Shown one piece after another: positions 31,555-40,694 of a DNA stretch of 64,000 nucleotides; the first letter of the stretch is position 1, and the number at the start of each line of letters is the position of its first letter. The position numbers were made by a program, and so were the translations under genes. Under the pieces are notes generated by a model. It was not told where the DNA came from. It made no database searches and was given only the letters and a program-made list of their open reading frames with translations. The stretch comes from Sphingomonas sp. IBVSS2 (GTDB lineage Bacteria; Pseudomonadota; Alphaproteobacteria; Sphingomonadales; Sphingomonadaceae), in contig NZ_NFUR01000001.1 in NCBI RefSeq assembly GCF_002127225.1, positions 435,592 to 499,591 of the forward strand. The letters run 5' to 3'.

Positions 31555-32894
31555 CCGACCTGCTTTCGATCGGCGCCAGCGGCGCGCGCGCCTATCAATC
31601 GGCGCTCGCCACCACCTCGGACAATATCGCCAATGGCGCGACCGCGGGCTATTCGCGCCGCGTCGCCACGGTCCGCGAAGTCGTCGCCACCGGCGGCAAC
31701 ACCAGCGCGATCAATTCGGGCCTGGGCGCCAATGTCGGCGGCGTCACCCGCGCGGCCGATGCCTTCAAGGCGACCGAGGTGCGCAGCGCGAGCTCCGACC
31801 TTGCCCGCACGCTCGCCGGCGCCACCTGGCTGGGGCGGATCGACAGCAGCCTGACCCAGAACAAGCTGGGCGACCAGCTGACCGCCTTCTTCACTTCGGC
31901 CAAGGCCGTGGCGGCAGACCCGACCGCGCTGCCCGCGCGCGCGACGATGCTCGAGAATGCCGCGGGCGTCGCCGCCGCCTTCGGCGCGACGGGCAAGGCG
32001 CTCGACGGCGCGATGTCCGATCTCAAGGCCTCGGCCGAAACCGCGGTGACGCAGCTCAACAATCTCTCGGCCAGCCTCGCCAAGGTCAATGCCGGCCTGG
32101 CCCGCGCCAATGAAGGCACCGCCGGCCAGGCGGCCCTGCTCGACCAGCGCGACCAGATGCTCGAGCAGATGAGCGCGCTGACCGACGTGACGGTGAGCTT
32201 CGACAATTACGGCCGGGCCACCGTGCATGCCGGCGGCAATACCGGCCCGCTGCTGGTCGAGGGCGCGCAGGCGGCCCAGGTCTCGCAGGTGAGCAACGAC
32301 GAGGGCGCTTTCTCCTTCGCAGTCAAGCAGAGCAGCGGCCAGGTCCAGCCGATGTCGCCGGGCGGCGGCGCCCTCGCCGGCATCGCCGAGAGCGGCGGAC
32401 GCATCGCGGCGGCCCGCGACCAGATCAGCCAGATGGCCAGGGATTTCGCCGAGGGCGCCAATGCCGTCCAGGCGGCGGGCAGCAACCTGCAGGGCAGTGC
32501 CGGCCAGCCGATCTTCACGGTGGGCGACCCCGCCTATCAGCTCGCCACGGTCATGACCGATCCGCGCGGGATCGCCGCCGCCGCCGCGGGCGCGGGCCCG
32601 CGCGACAATGCGAACCTCGCCGGCTTCGAGACGCTGCGCACCAGCGGCAAGTTCGAGCAGGGCGTGACCGATCTCACCGCGGCCAATGGCGCGGCGCTTT
32701 CGGGCCGCAACAGCGTGGCCGACGCGCAGACCGCGATCCGCGACGCCGCCGTCTCGGCGCGCGATTCGGTGAGCGGCGTGAACATCGACGAGGAAGCGGT
32801 CGACCTGATGCGCTTCCAGCAAGCCTATCAGGCGTCCACTCGCGTGATCCAGATCGCGCGCGAGACGCTGCAATCCATCCTCGATATCAGGTAG
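31551..32894 (+). CDS. flgK: Hook-filament junction protein FlgK (HAP1)
   Basis: 447 residues, shorter than enteric FlgK (about 550) because the central domain is reduced. N-terminal motif ARAYQSALATTSDNIANGAT with AGYSRRVATVREV, middle block LLDQRDQMLEQMSALTDVTV, and the C-terminal SGVNIDEEAVDLMRFQQAYQ. FlgK joins hook to filament with FlgL; its chaperone FlgN is encoded at 22355-22666. Confidence 0.95.
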   Translation: MTDLLSIGASGARAYQSALATTSDNIANGATAGYSRRVATVREVVATGGNTSAINSGLGANVGGVTRAADAFKATEVRSASSDLARTLAGATWLGRIDSSLTQNKLGDQLTAFFTSAKAVAADPTALPARATMLENAAGVAAAFGATGKALDGAMSDLKASAETAVTQLNNLSASLAKVNAGLARANEGTAGQAALLDQRDQMLEQMSALTDVTVSFDNYGRATVHAGGNTGPLLVEGAQAAQVSQVSNDEGAFSFAVKQSSGQVQPMSPGGGALAGIAESGGRIAAARDQISQMARDFAEGANAVQAAGSNLQGSAGQPIFTVGDPAYQLATVMTDPRGIAAAAAGAGPRDNANLAGFETLRTSGKFEQGVTDLTAANGAALSGRNSVADAQTAIRDAAVSARDSVSGVNIDEEAVDLMRFQQAYQASTRVIQIARETLQSILDIR

Positions 32895-32900
32895 ACGATC

Positions 32901-33800
32901 ATGCGCATCTCCACTTCGCAGATGTACGGCCGGCCGGTGTCGCTGATGACCCAGCTCACCGCCGAGGCCGACAAGACCCAGACCCAGATCGCCACGACCA
33001 AGCTGGGCGTGACCGCGGTCTCGGACGCGGCGGCCTATATCAAGCTGCAGCAGATCAAGCGCGCCACCACCGCGGACGCGACCTACAAGGCCAACATCAC
33101 CGTCGCCCAGGGCGTGGTCTCGCAGACCGACCAGACGCTGGAGGGCGTCGAGACGCAGCTCCAGCGCGCCCTCGAACTCGCGACGCGCGCCAAGAACGAC
33201 ACGCTTTCGGATTCGGATCGCGCGTCGATCGGCGAGGAGTTGAGTTCGATCCGCGACACGCTGTTCGCCCTCGCCAACACCAAGGACGACATTCGCGGCC
33301 AGCCGCTGTTCGGCGGCGCGACCGGCGATGCCGCCTATGTGAAGAACGCCGACGGCTCGATCAGCTTCGCCGGCACCGGCGAGCCCTCGGCCATCCCGAT
33401 CGGCGACGGCGAGAACATCCAGCCGACGATCAGCGGCCAGCGGGTGTTCAGCCCCGCCGGCGCCGACATTTTCGCGACCCTGGGCAACCTTGCCGATGCG
33501 CTCAAGACCGGCGGCAACGTGCAGGCGGCCGGCGCCACGGCGCTGAACGGAATCAATGCCTCGCTCGACACGGTGGCGTTGGCGCGCGCCTCGGTCGGCG
33601 CCCGCGGCGCGCGGCTCGATCTCCAGGCGGACCGGCTGACCGACGTGGCGGAGACCCGCGAGGCCACGCGCTCGGGCATCGAGGATACCGACATCCCCAC
33701 CGCGGTGGCGAACCTGCAGAAGACGCTGACCGTGCTTCAGGCCACCCAGGCCAGCTTCTCCAAGCTGAACAGCGTGTCGCTGTTCGACTATATCAAGTAA
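32901..33800 (+). CDS. flgL: Hook-filament junction protein FlgL (HAP3)
   Basis: 299 residues, six bases after flgK and the last gene of the operon. Flagellin-like N and C ends: STSQMYGRPVSLMTQLTAEA, AELATRAK-type helices with GEELSSIRDTLFALANTKDD, and a C-terminal coil with EDTDIPTAVANLQKTLTVLQ. A clean hairpin terminator is not visible; the following repeat (33832-33930) may take that role. Confidence 0.95.
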   Translation: MRISTSQMYGRPVSLMTQLTAEADKTQTQIATTKLGVTAVSDAAAYIKLQQIKRATTADATYKANITVAQGVVSQTDQTLEGVETQLQRALELATRAKNDTLSDSDRASIGEELSSIRDTLFALANTKDDIRGQPLFGGATGDAAYVKNADGSISFAGTGEPSAIPIGDGENIQPTISGQRVFSPAGADIFATLGNLADALKTGGNVQAAGATALNGINASLDTVALARASVGARGARLDLQADRLTDVAETREATRSGIEDTDIPTAVANLQKTLTVLQATQASFSKLNSVSLFDYIK

Positions 33801-33831
33801 CCATCTCAAATAGGCACAGGCAGGCGCCCAA

Positions 33832-33930
33832 CTTCCGTCGTCACCCTGAACTTGTTTCAGGGTCCAGCGTGCCACCAGCGATATCGCGGGTGGAGAATTG
33901 AATGCCGAAACGCGTTCGGCATGACGGAAG
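33832..33930. repeat. Interspersed palindromic repeat after flgL
   Basis: About 99 bp with inverted ends (CTTCCGTC at 33832-33839 and GACGGAAG at 33923-33930). Inside are a hairpin CCCTGAACTTGTTTCAGGG (33844-33862) and a second one at 33903-33921 (TGCCGAAACGCGTTCGGCA). The CCCTGAACTTGTTTCAGGG motif is a well-known kind of repeat in sphingomonads (recalled, not searched). Non-coding. Confidence 0.8.
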
Positions 33931-34035
33931 GGGGAGGCCGCGACATTCAACTTCCTCCCTTGCCGCCGGGAGCGGAAGGGACAGGGCGGAACGTCGATCC
34001 CGACTAGGCGGTCCCCCGGAAAATCCAAGCGAAAC

Positions 34036-34051
34036 GGCGAAATAATTCGCC
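34036..34051. promoter_or_regulatory. Hexamer inverted repeat GGCGAA-N4-TTCGCC upstream of motA
   Basis: GGCGAA (34036-34041) and TTCGCC (34046-34051) with a four-base spacer, 89 bp before the motA ATG. Same geometry as the site at 24860-24875 but a different core; a regulator site or a small hairpin. Confidence 0.35.
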
Positions 34052-34139
34052 CCGGTAACGAATTAACCACGTTTTTCCGCTGAAGATAACGGCGAAACGG
34101 TCGTTAACCGAGACGTCAAAATAGGGGTTCTTCGCGCAC

Positions 34140-35003
34140 ATGTTTCCGGCAATCGGCCTCGTCATCCTGCTCGCGATGGTCTTTGGTGGTTTCGCGATCA
34201 CCGGCGGCGCGCTCGGCCCCGTGCTCGAGGCCATTCCGCACGAGATGCTGATCATCGGCGGTGCCGCGATGGGCGCGCTCGTCATCGGCAATTCGATGAA
34301 GGAGCTGAAGGCGCTCGGCGGCGGCCTGGTCAAGGTGCTGAAGGGCCCCAAGTACAAGAAGCAGGACTATCTCGACACGATCTTCCTGGTCTCCAAGCTG
34401 ATGAAGATGCTGCGGACCGAAGGGCCGATCGCGCTCGAGCCGCATGTCGAGGATCCCAAGTCGAGCGCGATCTTCGCCGAATATCCGCGCCTGCTCGCCG
34501 ACCACACGCTGATCAACCTGATCACCGACACGCTCCGCCTCGTCGTCGTCTCGTCGGGCACGCTCGACGTGCACGCGGTCGAGGAGGTGATGGACAATTC
34601 GATCAAGACCCACCACCACGAGGTGCAGGGTCCGCAGACCACGCTCCAGTCGCTGGGCGACGCGCTGCCGGCGCTCGGCATCGTCGCCGCCGTGCTCGGC
34701 GTGGTGAAGACGATGGGCTCGATCGACAAGCCGCCGAGCATCCTGGGCGCGATGATCGGCTCGGCGCTTGTCGGCACCTTCATGGGCGTGCTGCTGGCCT
34801 ATGGCATCGTCGCGCCGCTGGCGGGCCGCCTGCAGCAGGTGATCGACGCCGATTCGGCGATCTATCACGTGGTGAAGCAGATCATCATCGCCTCGCTCCA
34901 CGGCCATCCGCAGCCGCTGGTGATCGAGGCCGCCCGCTCCAGCATCGCGTACGCCAACCAGCCGGGCTTCGGCGAGGTGTTCGACGGGCTGCGGGGGCGC
35001 TAG
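34140..35003 (+). CDS. motA: Flagellar motor stator protein MotA
   Basis: 287 residues with four membrane segments; MotA of the proton-type family. Motifs: FAITGGALGPVLEAIPHEML, the cytoplasmic loop with MLRTEGPIALEPHVEDPKSS that faces FliG, and the channel helices with LGDALPALGIVAAVLGVVKT and SALVGTFMGVLLAYGIVAPL. It pairs with MotB encoded three bases downstream. Ends in the cytoplasmic C-tail typical of MotA. Confidence 0.96.
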   Translation: MFPAIGLVILLAMVFGGFAITGGALGPVLEAIPHEMLIIGGAAMGALVIGNSMKELKALGGGLVKVLKGPKYKKQDYLDTIFLVSKLMKMLRTEGPIALEPHVEDPKSSAIFAEYPRLLADHTLINLITDTLRLVVVSSGTLDVHAVEEVMDNSIKTHHHEVQGPQTTLQSLGDALPALGIVAAVLGVVKTMGSIDKPPSILGAMIGSALVGTFMGVLLAYGIVAPLAGRLQQVIDADSAIYHVVKQIIIASLHGHPQPLVIEAARSSIAYANQPGFGEVFDGLRGR

Positions 35004-35006
35004 GCC

Positions 35007-35978
35007 ATGGCGACCGCGCGCGCTCCCCACGGCATCAACGCGCCGCCCAAGATCATCGTCAAGAAGATCTATGTCGAGGGGCATGGCGGCCATCACGGCG
35101 GCGCCTGGAAAGTGGCCTATGCCGACTTCGTGACCGCGATGATGGCGTTCTTCCTGCTGCTCTGGATCCTGGGCGCCACCACCGAGAAGCAGCGCAAGGC
35201 GCTCGCCGACTATTTCGCGCCGACGCTGGTCGAGCTGAAGCAGAACAGCGCCGGCTCGAACGGCCTGTTCGGCGGCGAGGCGATCAACCAGCGCGACAAT
35301 TATCCGGGCAAGGCCTCGCAGACCGGCACGCGGGCGCTCACCGTGCCGGTGGGCGGCAGCGGCGGCAACAATGTCGGCACCGGCGCCAAGGGCACGCTGA
35401 AGGATCAGCGCGCGCTGACCCAGCAGGACCAGAAGAATTTCGACGAGACCGCCAAGCGGATCCGCGAGCGGATGCGGACGACGCCGGCGCTTTCGAAGCT
35501 CGCCAATCACGTCCGCTTCGTGCCGACGCGCGACGGGATGCGGATCGACCTGCTCGACGATGCCAATTATTCGATGTTCAACCTGGGCACCACGGCGCTG
35601 GTGCCCGAGGCGAGCGCGCTGATCGGCACGATCGCGGACTCGATCAAGGGCATGGAAAACCCGATCATGATCCGCGGCCATACCGACAGCCTGGGCTATG
35701 GCGACCCGCTGGCGATGAACAACTGGATGTTGTCGAGCGGCCGCGCCGAAGCCACGCGCCGGCGGCTGCTCTCCGGCGGCGTGACCGAGATGCGCTTCGA
35801 GCGGATCGAGGGCGTGGCCGACCGCGAGCCGCTGATCGTCGACAACCCCGCCGATCCGCGCAACCGCCGCGTCTCGATCACCCTGCTCTATCGCCGGATC
35901 ATGGACCAGGACCAGCAGGGCCGTTTCCGCCCCGGCCTGCGCGCCAGCCGCGAGGCCGGGACGCCATTGCCGCGCTGA
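35007..35978 (+). CDS. motB: Flagellar motor stator protein MotB
   Basis: 323 residues. The membrane helix holds the ion-accepting Asp: WKVAYADFVTAMMAFFLLLW. A Gly/Asn-rich linker follows, then the OmpA-like peptidoglycan-binding domain (about 195-305) with IMIRGHTDSLGYGDPLAMNN and DNPADPRNRRVSITLLYR. A full-length, conventional MotB, unlike the compact version at 23606-24103. It converges on the TonB-dependent receptor with a seven-base gap. Confidence 0.96.
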   Translation: MATARAPHGINAPPKIIVKKIYVEGHGGHHGGAWKVAYADFVTAMMAFFLLLWILGATTEKQRKALADYFAPTLVELKQNSAGSNGLFGGEAINQRDNYPGKASQTGTRALTVPVGGSGGNNVGTGAKGTLKDQRALTQQDQKNFDETAKRIRERMRTTPALSKLANHVRFVPTRDGMRIDLLDDANYSMFNLGTTALVPEASALIGTIADSIKGMENPIMIRGHTDSLGYGDPLAMNNWMLSSGRAEATRRRLLSGGVTEMRFERIEGVADREPLIVDNPADPRNRRVSITLLYRRIMDQDQQGRFRPGLRASREAGTPLPR

Positions 35979-35985
35979 TCGCCGA

Positions 35986-38961
35986 TCAGAAGAACTGCTT
36001 GCGGAAGGTGAGCTTGATCGTGCGGCCGATCGGATCGCGCAGATTGGGCGCATAGGCCGAAGGCGTCACGCCGTTCTGGTCGGTCACCCGCTGCCGGGCA
36101 TCGAACAGGTTGTCGACCCGGAACTGCACCCGCGAGCCGCGGAACCAGGGGTGCTTGAGCAGGAAGTCGATATCCTGGCCCGGATTGAACTCGGCCAGCA
36201 GGTTCAGCTTGGCTAGGCTGCCGAAGTTGAGCTCGGTGGCGCTGCCCGGAATCGCCGCGGTGCCGCTGGTGGTGCGGGTGCCGCTCTGCCAGTTGCCGTT
36301 GAGCTGGAGCAGCAGCGCGTCGCGCTTGATGCCGGCGGTGAAATCCACCCGGTGCGCCGCGATCGACTGCGAGCCCTCGCCGTCCAGCCGGTCGATCACG
36401 GGCAGGCCCGGCCGGATCTGGATCTCGTCCTTGAGCACCCAGGTGTGATAGGCGCTGAGCAGGATGCGGTTGCCGCCGCCCCCGCCGCCAAAACCGCCGC
36501 GGCCACCGCCGCCACCGCCGCCGGGCCCACCGAAGCGGCGCGGGCCGCCATCGCCGCCCGGGCCGCCGCCGGGGCCCTGGCCCGGCCCGTCGGTCTGCAC
36601 GCGTCCCTGGCCCTGGTCCGGCTGCGGTCCCTGGCCCTGCTGCCCCTCGGGGCGCGGACCGCGGAACTGCTGGCTCAGCGTGCCGCCGAACAGGCTCGAT
36701 TGCTGGCCGAGGCGGCGGAACTGGTCGAACATCGCCGTCATCTCGGCCGGCATGGGCTGGCCGGTGCGGCGCGATTCCTCGCGCGCCTTCATGAACGCCT
36801 CGCGGCGCTCGCGCATGCGCTTCTGCTGGGGCGAGGCGATGGGAATGAACAGGTTGAAGCCCCAGCGCAGTTCGGAATGCGCGGTCCGGTCATAGTTCAC
36901 CGGGCGCGTATCGAGGCTGAGCAGCCGTCCGCTGCCGTCCCGCACGAAACGATCGGGGAAGGCGGCCTCGAGTTCCTCCGAAGCGCCCGGGAAATTCTGG
37001 ATCGCGTTGCGGAAGCGCACATTGGTGTAGTTCACCACGATGCCGAGATTGGTCTCGGTGAACGGCCGGATGTTGAGGCCGAGGCGGAATACGTGCCGGC
37101 TGTCGGCGCCGAGCTGCGGGTTGCCGCCGGTGATCTGGGTGATGTTGACGCTCTCGCCGCGCACGAAATCATAGATGGGCACGTTGGGCGTGGTGACCAC
37201 GGGATTGCCGAGCTGGCCCGGCGTCGGCGCGTTGCTGTCGTTGATGAAGCTGACGATCGCCTGGACCTGGGTGATGGGCGACCAGTTGAAGCCATAGCCG
37301 GTGGTGGTCAGCCGGCCGAAGTCCGAGAGCTGCTCGATCTCGAAATTGGCATTGACCGAGAAGTCGCCGATCGCGTCGAGCACCGCCCGGCGGCGGCTGG
37401 TGATCGGGATGGTGATGTTGCCGCGCACCGCGCCGATGTCGCGCGAGATGTCGCTGGCGCTGGACTGGCCCGCGCGGAAGGACTTGCCCGAAAGATCGTT
37501 GGTGCGGCCCGCCACGCGGATGCTGGTGGTCACGTCGCCCGCGGGCAGCTTGAACAGCGGGCCGTTGGTGAGGAACTCGACATTGCCGACCTTGGTGGTC
37601 GATTCCGTCCAGTCGTCCGGCCGGCTCCCGACCAGGCCATAGGGGATCGCCGCGAACGGATTGAAACCGGCGTCATTGGCATTGAGCAGCGCCTGCATCG
37701 CGACGGGATCGACGCCGCGCGTCGTCGTGGTGTCGCTACCGGTCTGCTGGTAATTGGCGTTGACCGACCAGCGCCAGCTGTTGATCCAGGGCGAACTGTC
37801 GCCGTTGATCGTCACTTCGCCGCGCAGCGACTGGCTGCCGCTCGAGCGGGTGAGCGGATTGAGATTGTCGTAGTAGCGCCGCAGCTCGACATTCTGGCCG
37901 AAGGGCGAGAACGGGTTGCCGGCAGGCAGGAGCAAGGTCGCACTCGGCAGGCCCAGCCAGGATTCGCTCTCGTTGACGTCCAGATTGACGGTGGCGGTGG
38001 CACTCACCTTGGGCGAGAGCGCGCGGTTGTAGATGCCGCTGATCGTCAGGTTCTTCGCCGGCCCCACCAGCGTGCGATAGGGCGTGAGATCGGTGACGTT
38101 GGGATCATTGGCATTGGCGGCATAGGCGGCGAGCGATTGCAGGCTGCCGGCCGCCCCCGCCGGCACGCCGGCGATCGTCACCGGCATGCCGGCGAGCGCG
38201 CTCAGCGCGGGATCGATCTCCGCGCCGCCGATGCCGGTGATGTTGCCGCGCGTATCGAACAGCGAATTTCCGACGCGGCTGACCCCGCGCTCGCTCTCTA
38301 GGATCGCGGAATTCTGATTATATTTGACGTCCAGCGTCACCCGCCCGTCGCGGTTGAGCTTCAGGATGTTGAGGTTGGCGCTCTCGGTCGCATTGCCGCC
38401 GGCGGTGGGCATCTGCCCTTCCAGCACGGTGGTGAGCGCGCGGAAGCGGTTGCGCAGCACGACGTTGATCACCTTCTGCGTGGCGCCATAGCCATATTGC
38501 AGCGCGACTTCCTCGGGCAGGATGTCGATCCGCTCGATCGCCTCGGTCGGCAGGTCGCGGACTTCGTTCATGCTCGAGCGGCGGCCGCTGATCAGGATCA
38601 CCGGCTGCTCGTCGCCGCGCCCCGAGCTGCTGCCGAGCTGCGCCTGCAGCGCCGTGATCAGTTCCGAGACGTTCGAGGCGCCATAGGCGCGGATATCGGC
38701 CGGATTGAGCTGGACCTCGGGCTTGACGTCGGTCTTGACCGCGCCGGGCAGCACGCCGTTGACGACGATCGTGCCCTCGTCGCCCAGCTCGTCCGAGCCT
38801 TGCTCCTGCGCGGCGGCCGGCTGCGAGGGGTGTTGCCGTGCGGGGCGATCCTGGGCCGGCGAAGGCGCGGGCTGCTGCTGCGCCTGGGCCCATGCCCCAC
38901 CGGGCATCGCACCGACGAGCAGACCGGCAACCGCGCAACCCAGCTTCAACGTCGAACGCAT
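35986..38961 (-). CDS. TonB-dependent outer-membrane receptor with a Gly/Pro/Gln-rich insert
   Basis: 991 residues from the ATG at 38961, which begins a Sec signal peptide ending GGAWAQ. The N-terminal region is Gln/Pro/Ala-rich; a TonB-box-like EGTIVVNG precedes the plug (about 70-185, with a segment beginning SSMNEVRDLPTEAIERIDIL and LPEEVALQYGYGATQKVINV). A 22-strand-type beta-barrel follows, ending GRTIKLTFRKQFF with a terminal Phe, as outer-membrane barrels do. Residues about 767-828 form a low-complexity Gly/Gln/Pro run within the barrel. Ligand unknown. Confidence 0.9.
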   Translation of the reverse strand: MRSTLKLGCAVAGLLVGAMPGGAWAQAQQQPAPSPAQDRPARQHPSQPAAAQEQGSDELGDEGTIVVNGVLPGAVKTDVKPEVQLNPADIRAYGASNVSELITALQAQLGSSSGRGDEQPVILISGRRSSMNEVRDLPTEAIERIDILPEEVALQYGYGATQKVINVVLRNRFRALTTVLEGQMPTAGGNATESANLNILKLNRDGRVTLDVKYNQNSAILESERGVSRVGNSLFDTRGNITGIGGAEIDPALSALAGMPVTIAGVPAGAAGSLQSLAAYAANANDPNVTDLTPYRTLVGPAKNLTISGIYNRALSPKVSATATVNLDVNESESWLGLPSATLLLPAGNPFSPFGQNVELRRYYDNLNPLTRSSGSQSLRGEVTINGDSSPWINSWRWSVNANYQQTGSDTTTTRGVDPVAMQALLNANDAGFNPFAAIPYGLVGSRPDDWTESTTKVGNVEFLTNGPLFKLPAGDVTTSIRVAGRTNDLSGKSFRAGQSSASDISRDIGAVRGNITIPITSRRRAVLDAIGDFSVNANFEIEQLSDFGRLTTTGYGFNWSPITQVQAIVSFINDSNAPTPGQLGNPVVTTPNVPIYDFVRGESVNITQITGGNPQLGADSRHVFRLGLNIRPFTETNLGIVVNYTNVRFRNAIQNFPGASEELEAAFPDRFVRDGSGRLLSLDTRPVNYDRTAHSELRWGFNLFIPIASPQQKRMRERREAFMKAREESRRTGQPMPAEMTAMFDQFRRLGQQSSLFGGTLSQQFRGPRPEGQQGQGPQPDQGQGRVQTDGPGQGPGGGPGGDGGPRRFGGPGGGGGGGRGGFGGGGGGNRILLSAYHTWVLKDEIQIRPGLPVIDRLDGEGSQSIAAHRVDFTAGIKRDALLLQLNGNWQSGTRTTSGTAAIPGSATELNFGSLAKLNLLAEFNPGQDIDFLLKHPWFRGSRVQFRVDNLFDARQRVTDQNGVTPSAYAPNLRDPIGRTIKLTFRKQFF

Positions 38962-39064
38962 CAATCCCCCACCCTCGTCGAAAACCCCGCGGCGCACCTG
39001 ACACCGCTTGCATGAATGGGGCGTGGCTAATCGCCACTTGTCGCAGAAGTTTGCCCGGTCCTGG

Positions 39065-39113
39065 AAAAAATCGCGGCACCGCGGGGAGGGCTGCGCCCGG
39101 CTCCGCCGGGCGC
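39065..39113 (-). terminator. Terminator region after tRNA-Leu
   Basis: On the minus strand a perfect 9-bp stem, GCGCCCGGC-GGA-GCCGGGCGC (39113-39093), starts about 12 bases after the tRNA. A smaller hairpin (39083-39072) follows and then a run of six T (39070-39065). Confidence 0.65.
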
Positions 39114-39125
39114 TGCATCTTTCAC

Positions 39126-39212
39126 TGGTGCGGTCGAGAAGACTCGAACTTCCACGGCCTTTCGGCCACAACGACCTCAACGTTGCGCGTCTACCAGTTC
39201 CGCCACGACCGC
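39126..39212 (-). tRNA. tRNA-Leu (anticodon GAG)
   Basis: 87 nt with encoded CCA. Acceptor GCGGTCG pairs with CGACCGC, followed by discriminator A and CCA. The D arm reads GCGGAACTGGTAGACGCG, as usual in tRNA-Leu. Anticodon stem CAACG/CGTTG encloses the loop TTGAGGT, so the anticodon is GAG and it reads CUC/CUU. A long variable arm (TGGCCGAAAGGCCG) and the T loop GTTCGAGTC confirm a class II tRNA. Confidence 0.95.
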
Positions 39213-39341
39213 ACGTGAAACTCCGCCGGATGAATACCGACGGCTGGTAAGGCAGCGGCCCCTAGCAATGCGTTTCGGACAATGCAAGCCATTGCCGTAC
39301 GCTTTTCCAAACGGCGCGAAATCCGCTAGGCGCGCCCTCCC

Positions 39342-40694
39342 ATGCGCCTGTCCCCCGCCCTTTCCGCCGAGATGCGCCGAATCCTGTCGCTTGCATGGCC
39401 GGTGGCGCTGACCAGCCTGAACTGGACGATCCTGCACGTCACCGACGTGATCGTCGTCGGCTTCACCGGCACCGAGGAAGTGGCCGCGCTGGGGGCGAGC
39501 CGCGCGCTCACCTTCCCGGGCATCGTGATGGGGCTGGGTGCGCTTTCGGGCGTGCTCGTCCATGTCTCGCGGGCCGATGGCGCGAAGGACCTGCCCGGCA
39601 CCGGCCGCGCGTTCCACCAGGGGCTGTTGCTCGCCACCGTGCTGGGCATGATCAGCGCGCTGACGCTCTTCGCCCTTGCCGAACCGATGCTGCGCGGCAT
39701 CGGCGTGGCGGGCGAGATCGCGCCGATGGCAGGGGACGTGGTGCGGGTGATGGCGCTCGCCTATCCCTTCCAGCTGCTGATCGTCACCGCGAGCTTCTTC
39801 CTGGAAGGGGTGAGCCGGCCGCAGCGCGTGACGGTCGTCAACCTTGCGATCCTGCCGGTCAACGCATTGCTCGCCTGGGCCCTGTCCGCCGGCCATCTCG
39901 GCTTGCCCGCCATGGGCGCCGTCGGCGCGGCGCTGGCCACCACCATCGCCTCGGCGCTGGGCGCGGCGGGGATGATCGGCGCGGCCTGGACCCTGCCCCG
40001 GGCAAGGCAGCGCGGCGTGCACGATCTGGCCGGCATCTTCAGCCGCGCTTCGCTGAAGGGCGCGCTGGGGCTGGCGCTGTTCGGCCTGGTCCCCGCCATC
40101 GCCTCGGGCCTGGAGCTGGTCGGCTTCTCGATCCTGATCGCCCTCTCGACCGAGCTGGGGGAAGTCACCACCCACGCCTTCCAGATCGTCTTCTCGATCC
40201 ACAACGTGACCTTCTCGGTGGCGCTGGGGCTCGGATCGGCGGCGGGCGTGCGCGCGGGCAATGCGGTGGGCGAAGGCGTCCCCCGGGAAGCGGCGCGCCG
40301 CGCCGCCATCGCCGCCGCGCTGGCGGCGCTGGCGACGGGCCTGCTCGCGGCCTTGCTGATCCTGATACCGCATCCCTTCGTCGCGCTGTTCCCCGCGATA
40401 CCCCAGGTGCACGGCCTGGCGCTCGCCATGCTGCCCGTCTGGGCCCCCTTCATCCTGTTCGACGGGATCCAGGTGGTATGCGTCTATGCGCTGCGCTCGC
40501 TGGGCGACCAGGTGGTGGCCGGCATCAACTCGGTGATCGCCTTCTTCCTCGTCACCGGCGGGGCGGGGCTGGCCTTTGTCCACCTCGCAGGCTGGGGCGC
40601 AACCGGCCTCGTCCTCGCTTCGGGATTCGGGATGGTCGTCGCCGCCGCGCTCCATGGCGCGCGGCTCTGGTGGGTCAGCCGCCGATTTCGGTAG
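39342..40694 (+). CDS. MATE-family multidrug/toxin efflux transporter
   Basis: 450 residues with about twelve membrane helices in two homologous halves. MATE markers include [40 protein letters not shown] and the second-half [20 protein letters not shown] followed by [14 protein letters not shown] proteins export cationic drugs or metabolites in exchange for Na+ or H+. Substrate unknown. The last 20 bases overlap the end of the convergent zinc-ribbon gene. The start is not preceded by a strong SD sequence. Confidence 0.93.
   Translation: MRLSPALSAEMRRILSLAWPVALTSLNWTILHVTDVIVVGFTGTEEVAALGASRALTFPGIVMGLGALSGVLVHVSRADGAKDLPGTGRAFHQGLLLATVLGMISALTLFALAEPMLRGIGVAGEIAPMAGDVVRVMALAYPFQLLIVTASFFLEGVSRPQRVTVVNLAILPVNALLAWALSAGHLGLPAMGAVGAALATTIASALGAAGMIGAAWTLPRARQRGVHDLAGIFSRASLKGALGLALFGLVPAIASGLELVGFSILIALSTELGEVTTHAFQIVFSIHNVTFSVALGLGSAAGVRAGNAVGEGVPREAARRAAIAAALAALATGLLAALLILIPHPFVALFPAIPQVHGLALAMLPVWAPFILFDGIQVVCVYALRSLGDQVVAGINSVIAFFLVTGGAGLAFVHLAGWGATGLVLASGFGMVVAAALHGARLWWVSRRFR

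Larger units (their letters stand above)
33801..34139 (+). other. Intergenic region between flgL and motA
   Basis: 339 bases without a gene. It holds a palindromic repeat (33832-33930), then a plain stretch, an N4-spaced inverted repeat (34036-34051) and an AT-rich tract with several TTAA groups just before motA. A weak sigma28-like pair (TAACCACG, then GAAGATAA ten bases on, at about 34064-34091) could be the motA promoter; no sigma54 site is seen. Confidence 0.6.

Noticed and set aside
36478..36660. Simple-repeat or CRISPR-like array in the TonB receptor gene
   Set aside because: It is in-frame Gly/Gln/Pro-rich coding sequence without regular spacers.
39126..39212. tRNA-Leu as an integration site of a mobile element
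   Set aside because: No integrase, no repeated tRNA end and no change of gene style next to it.
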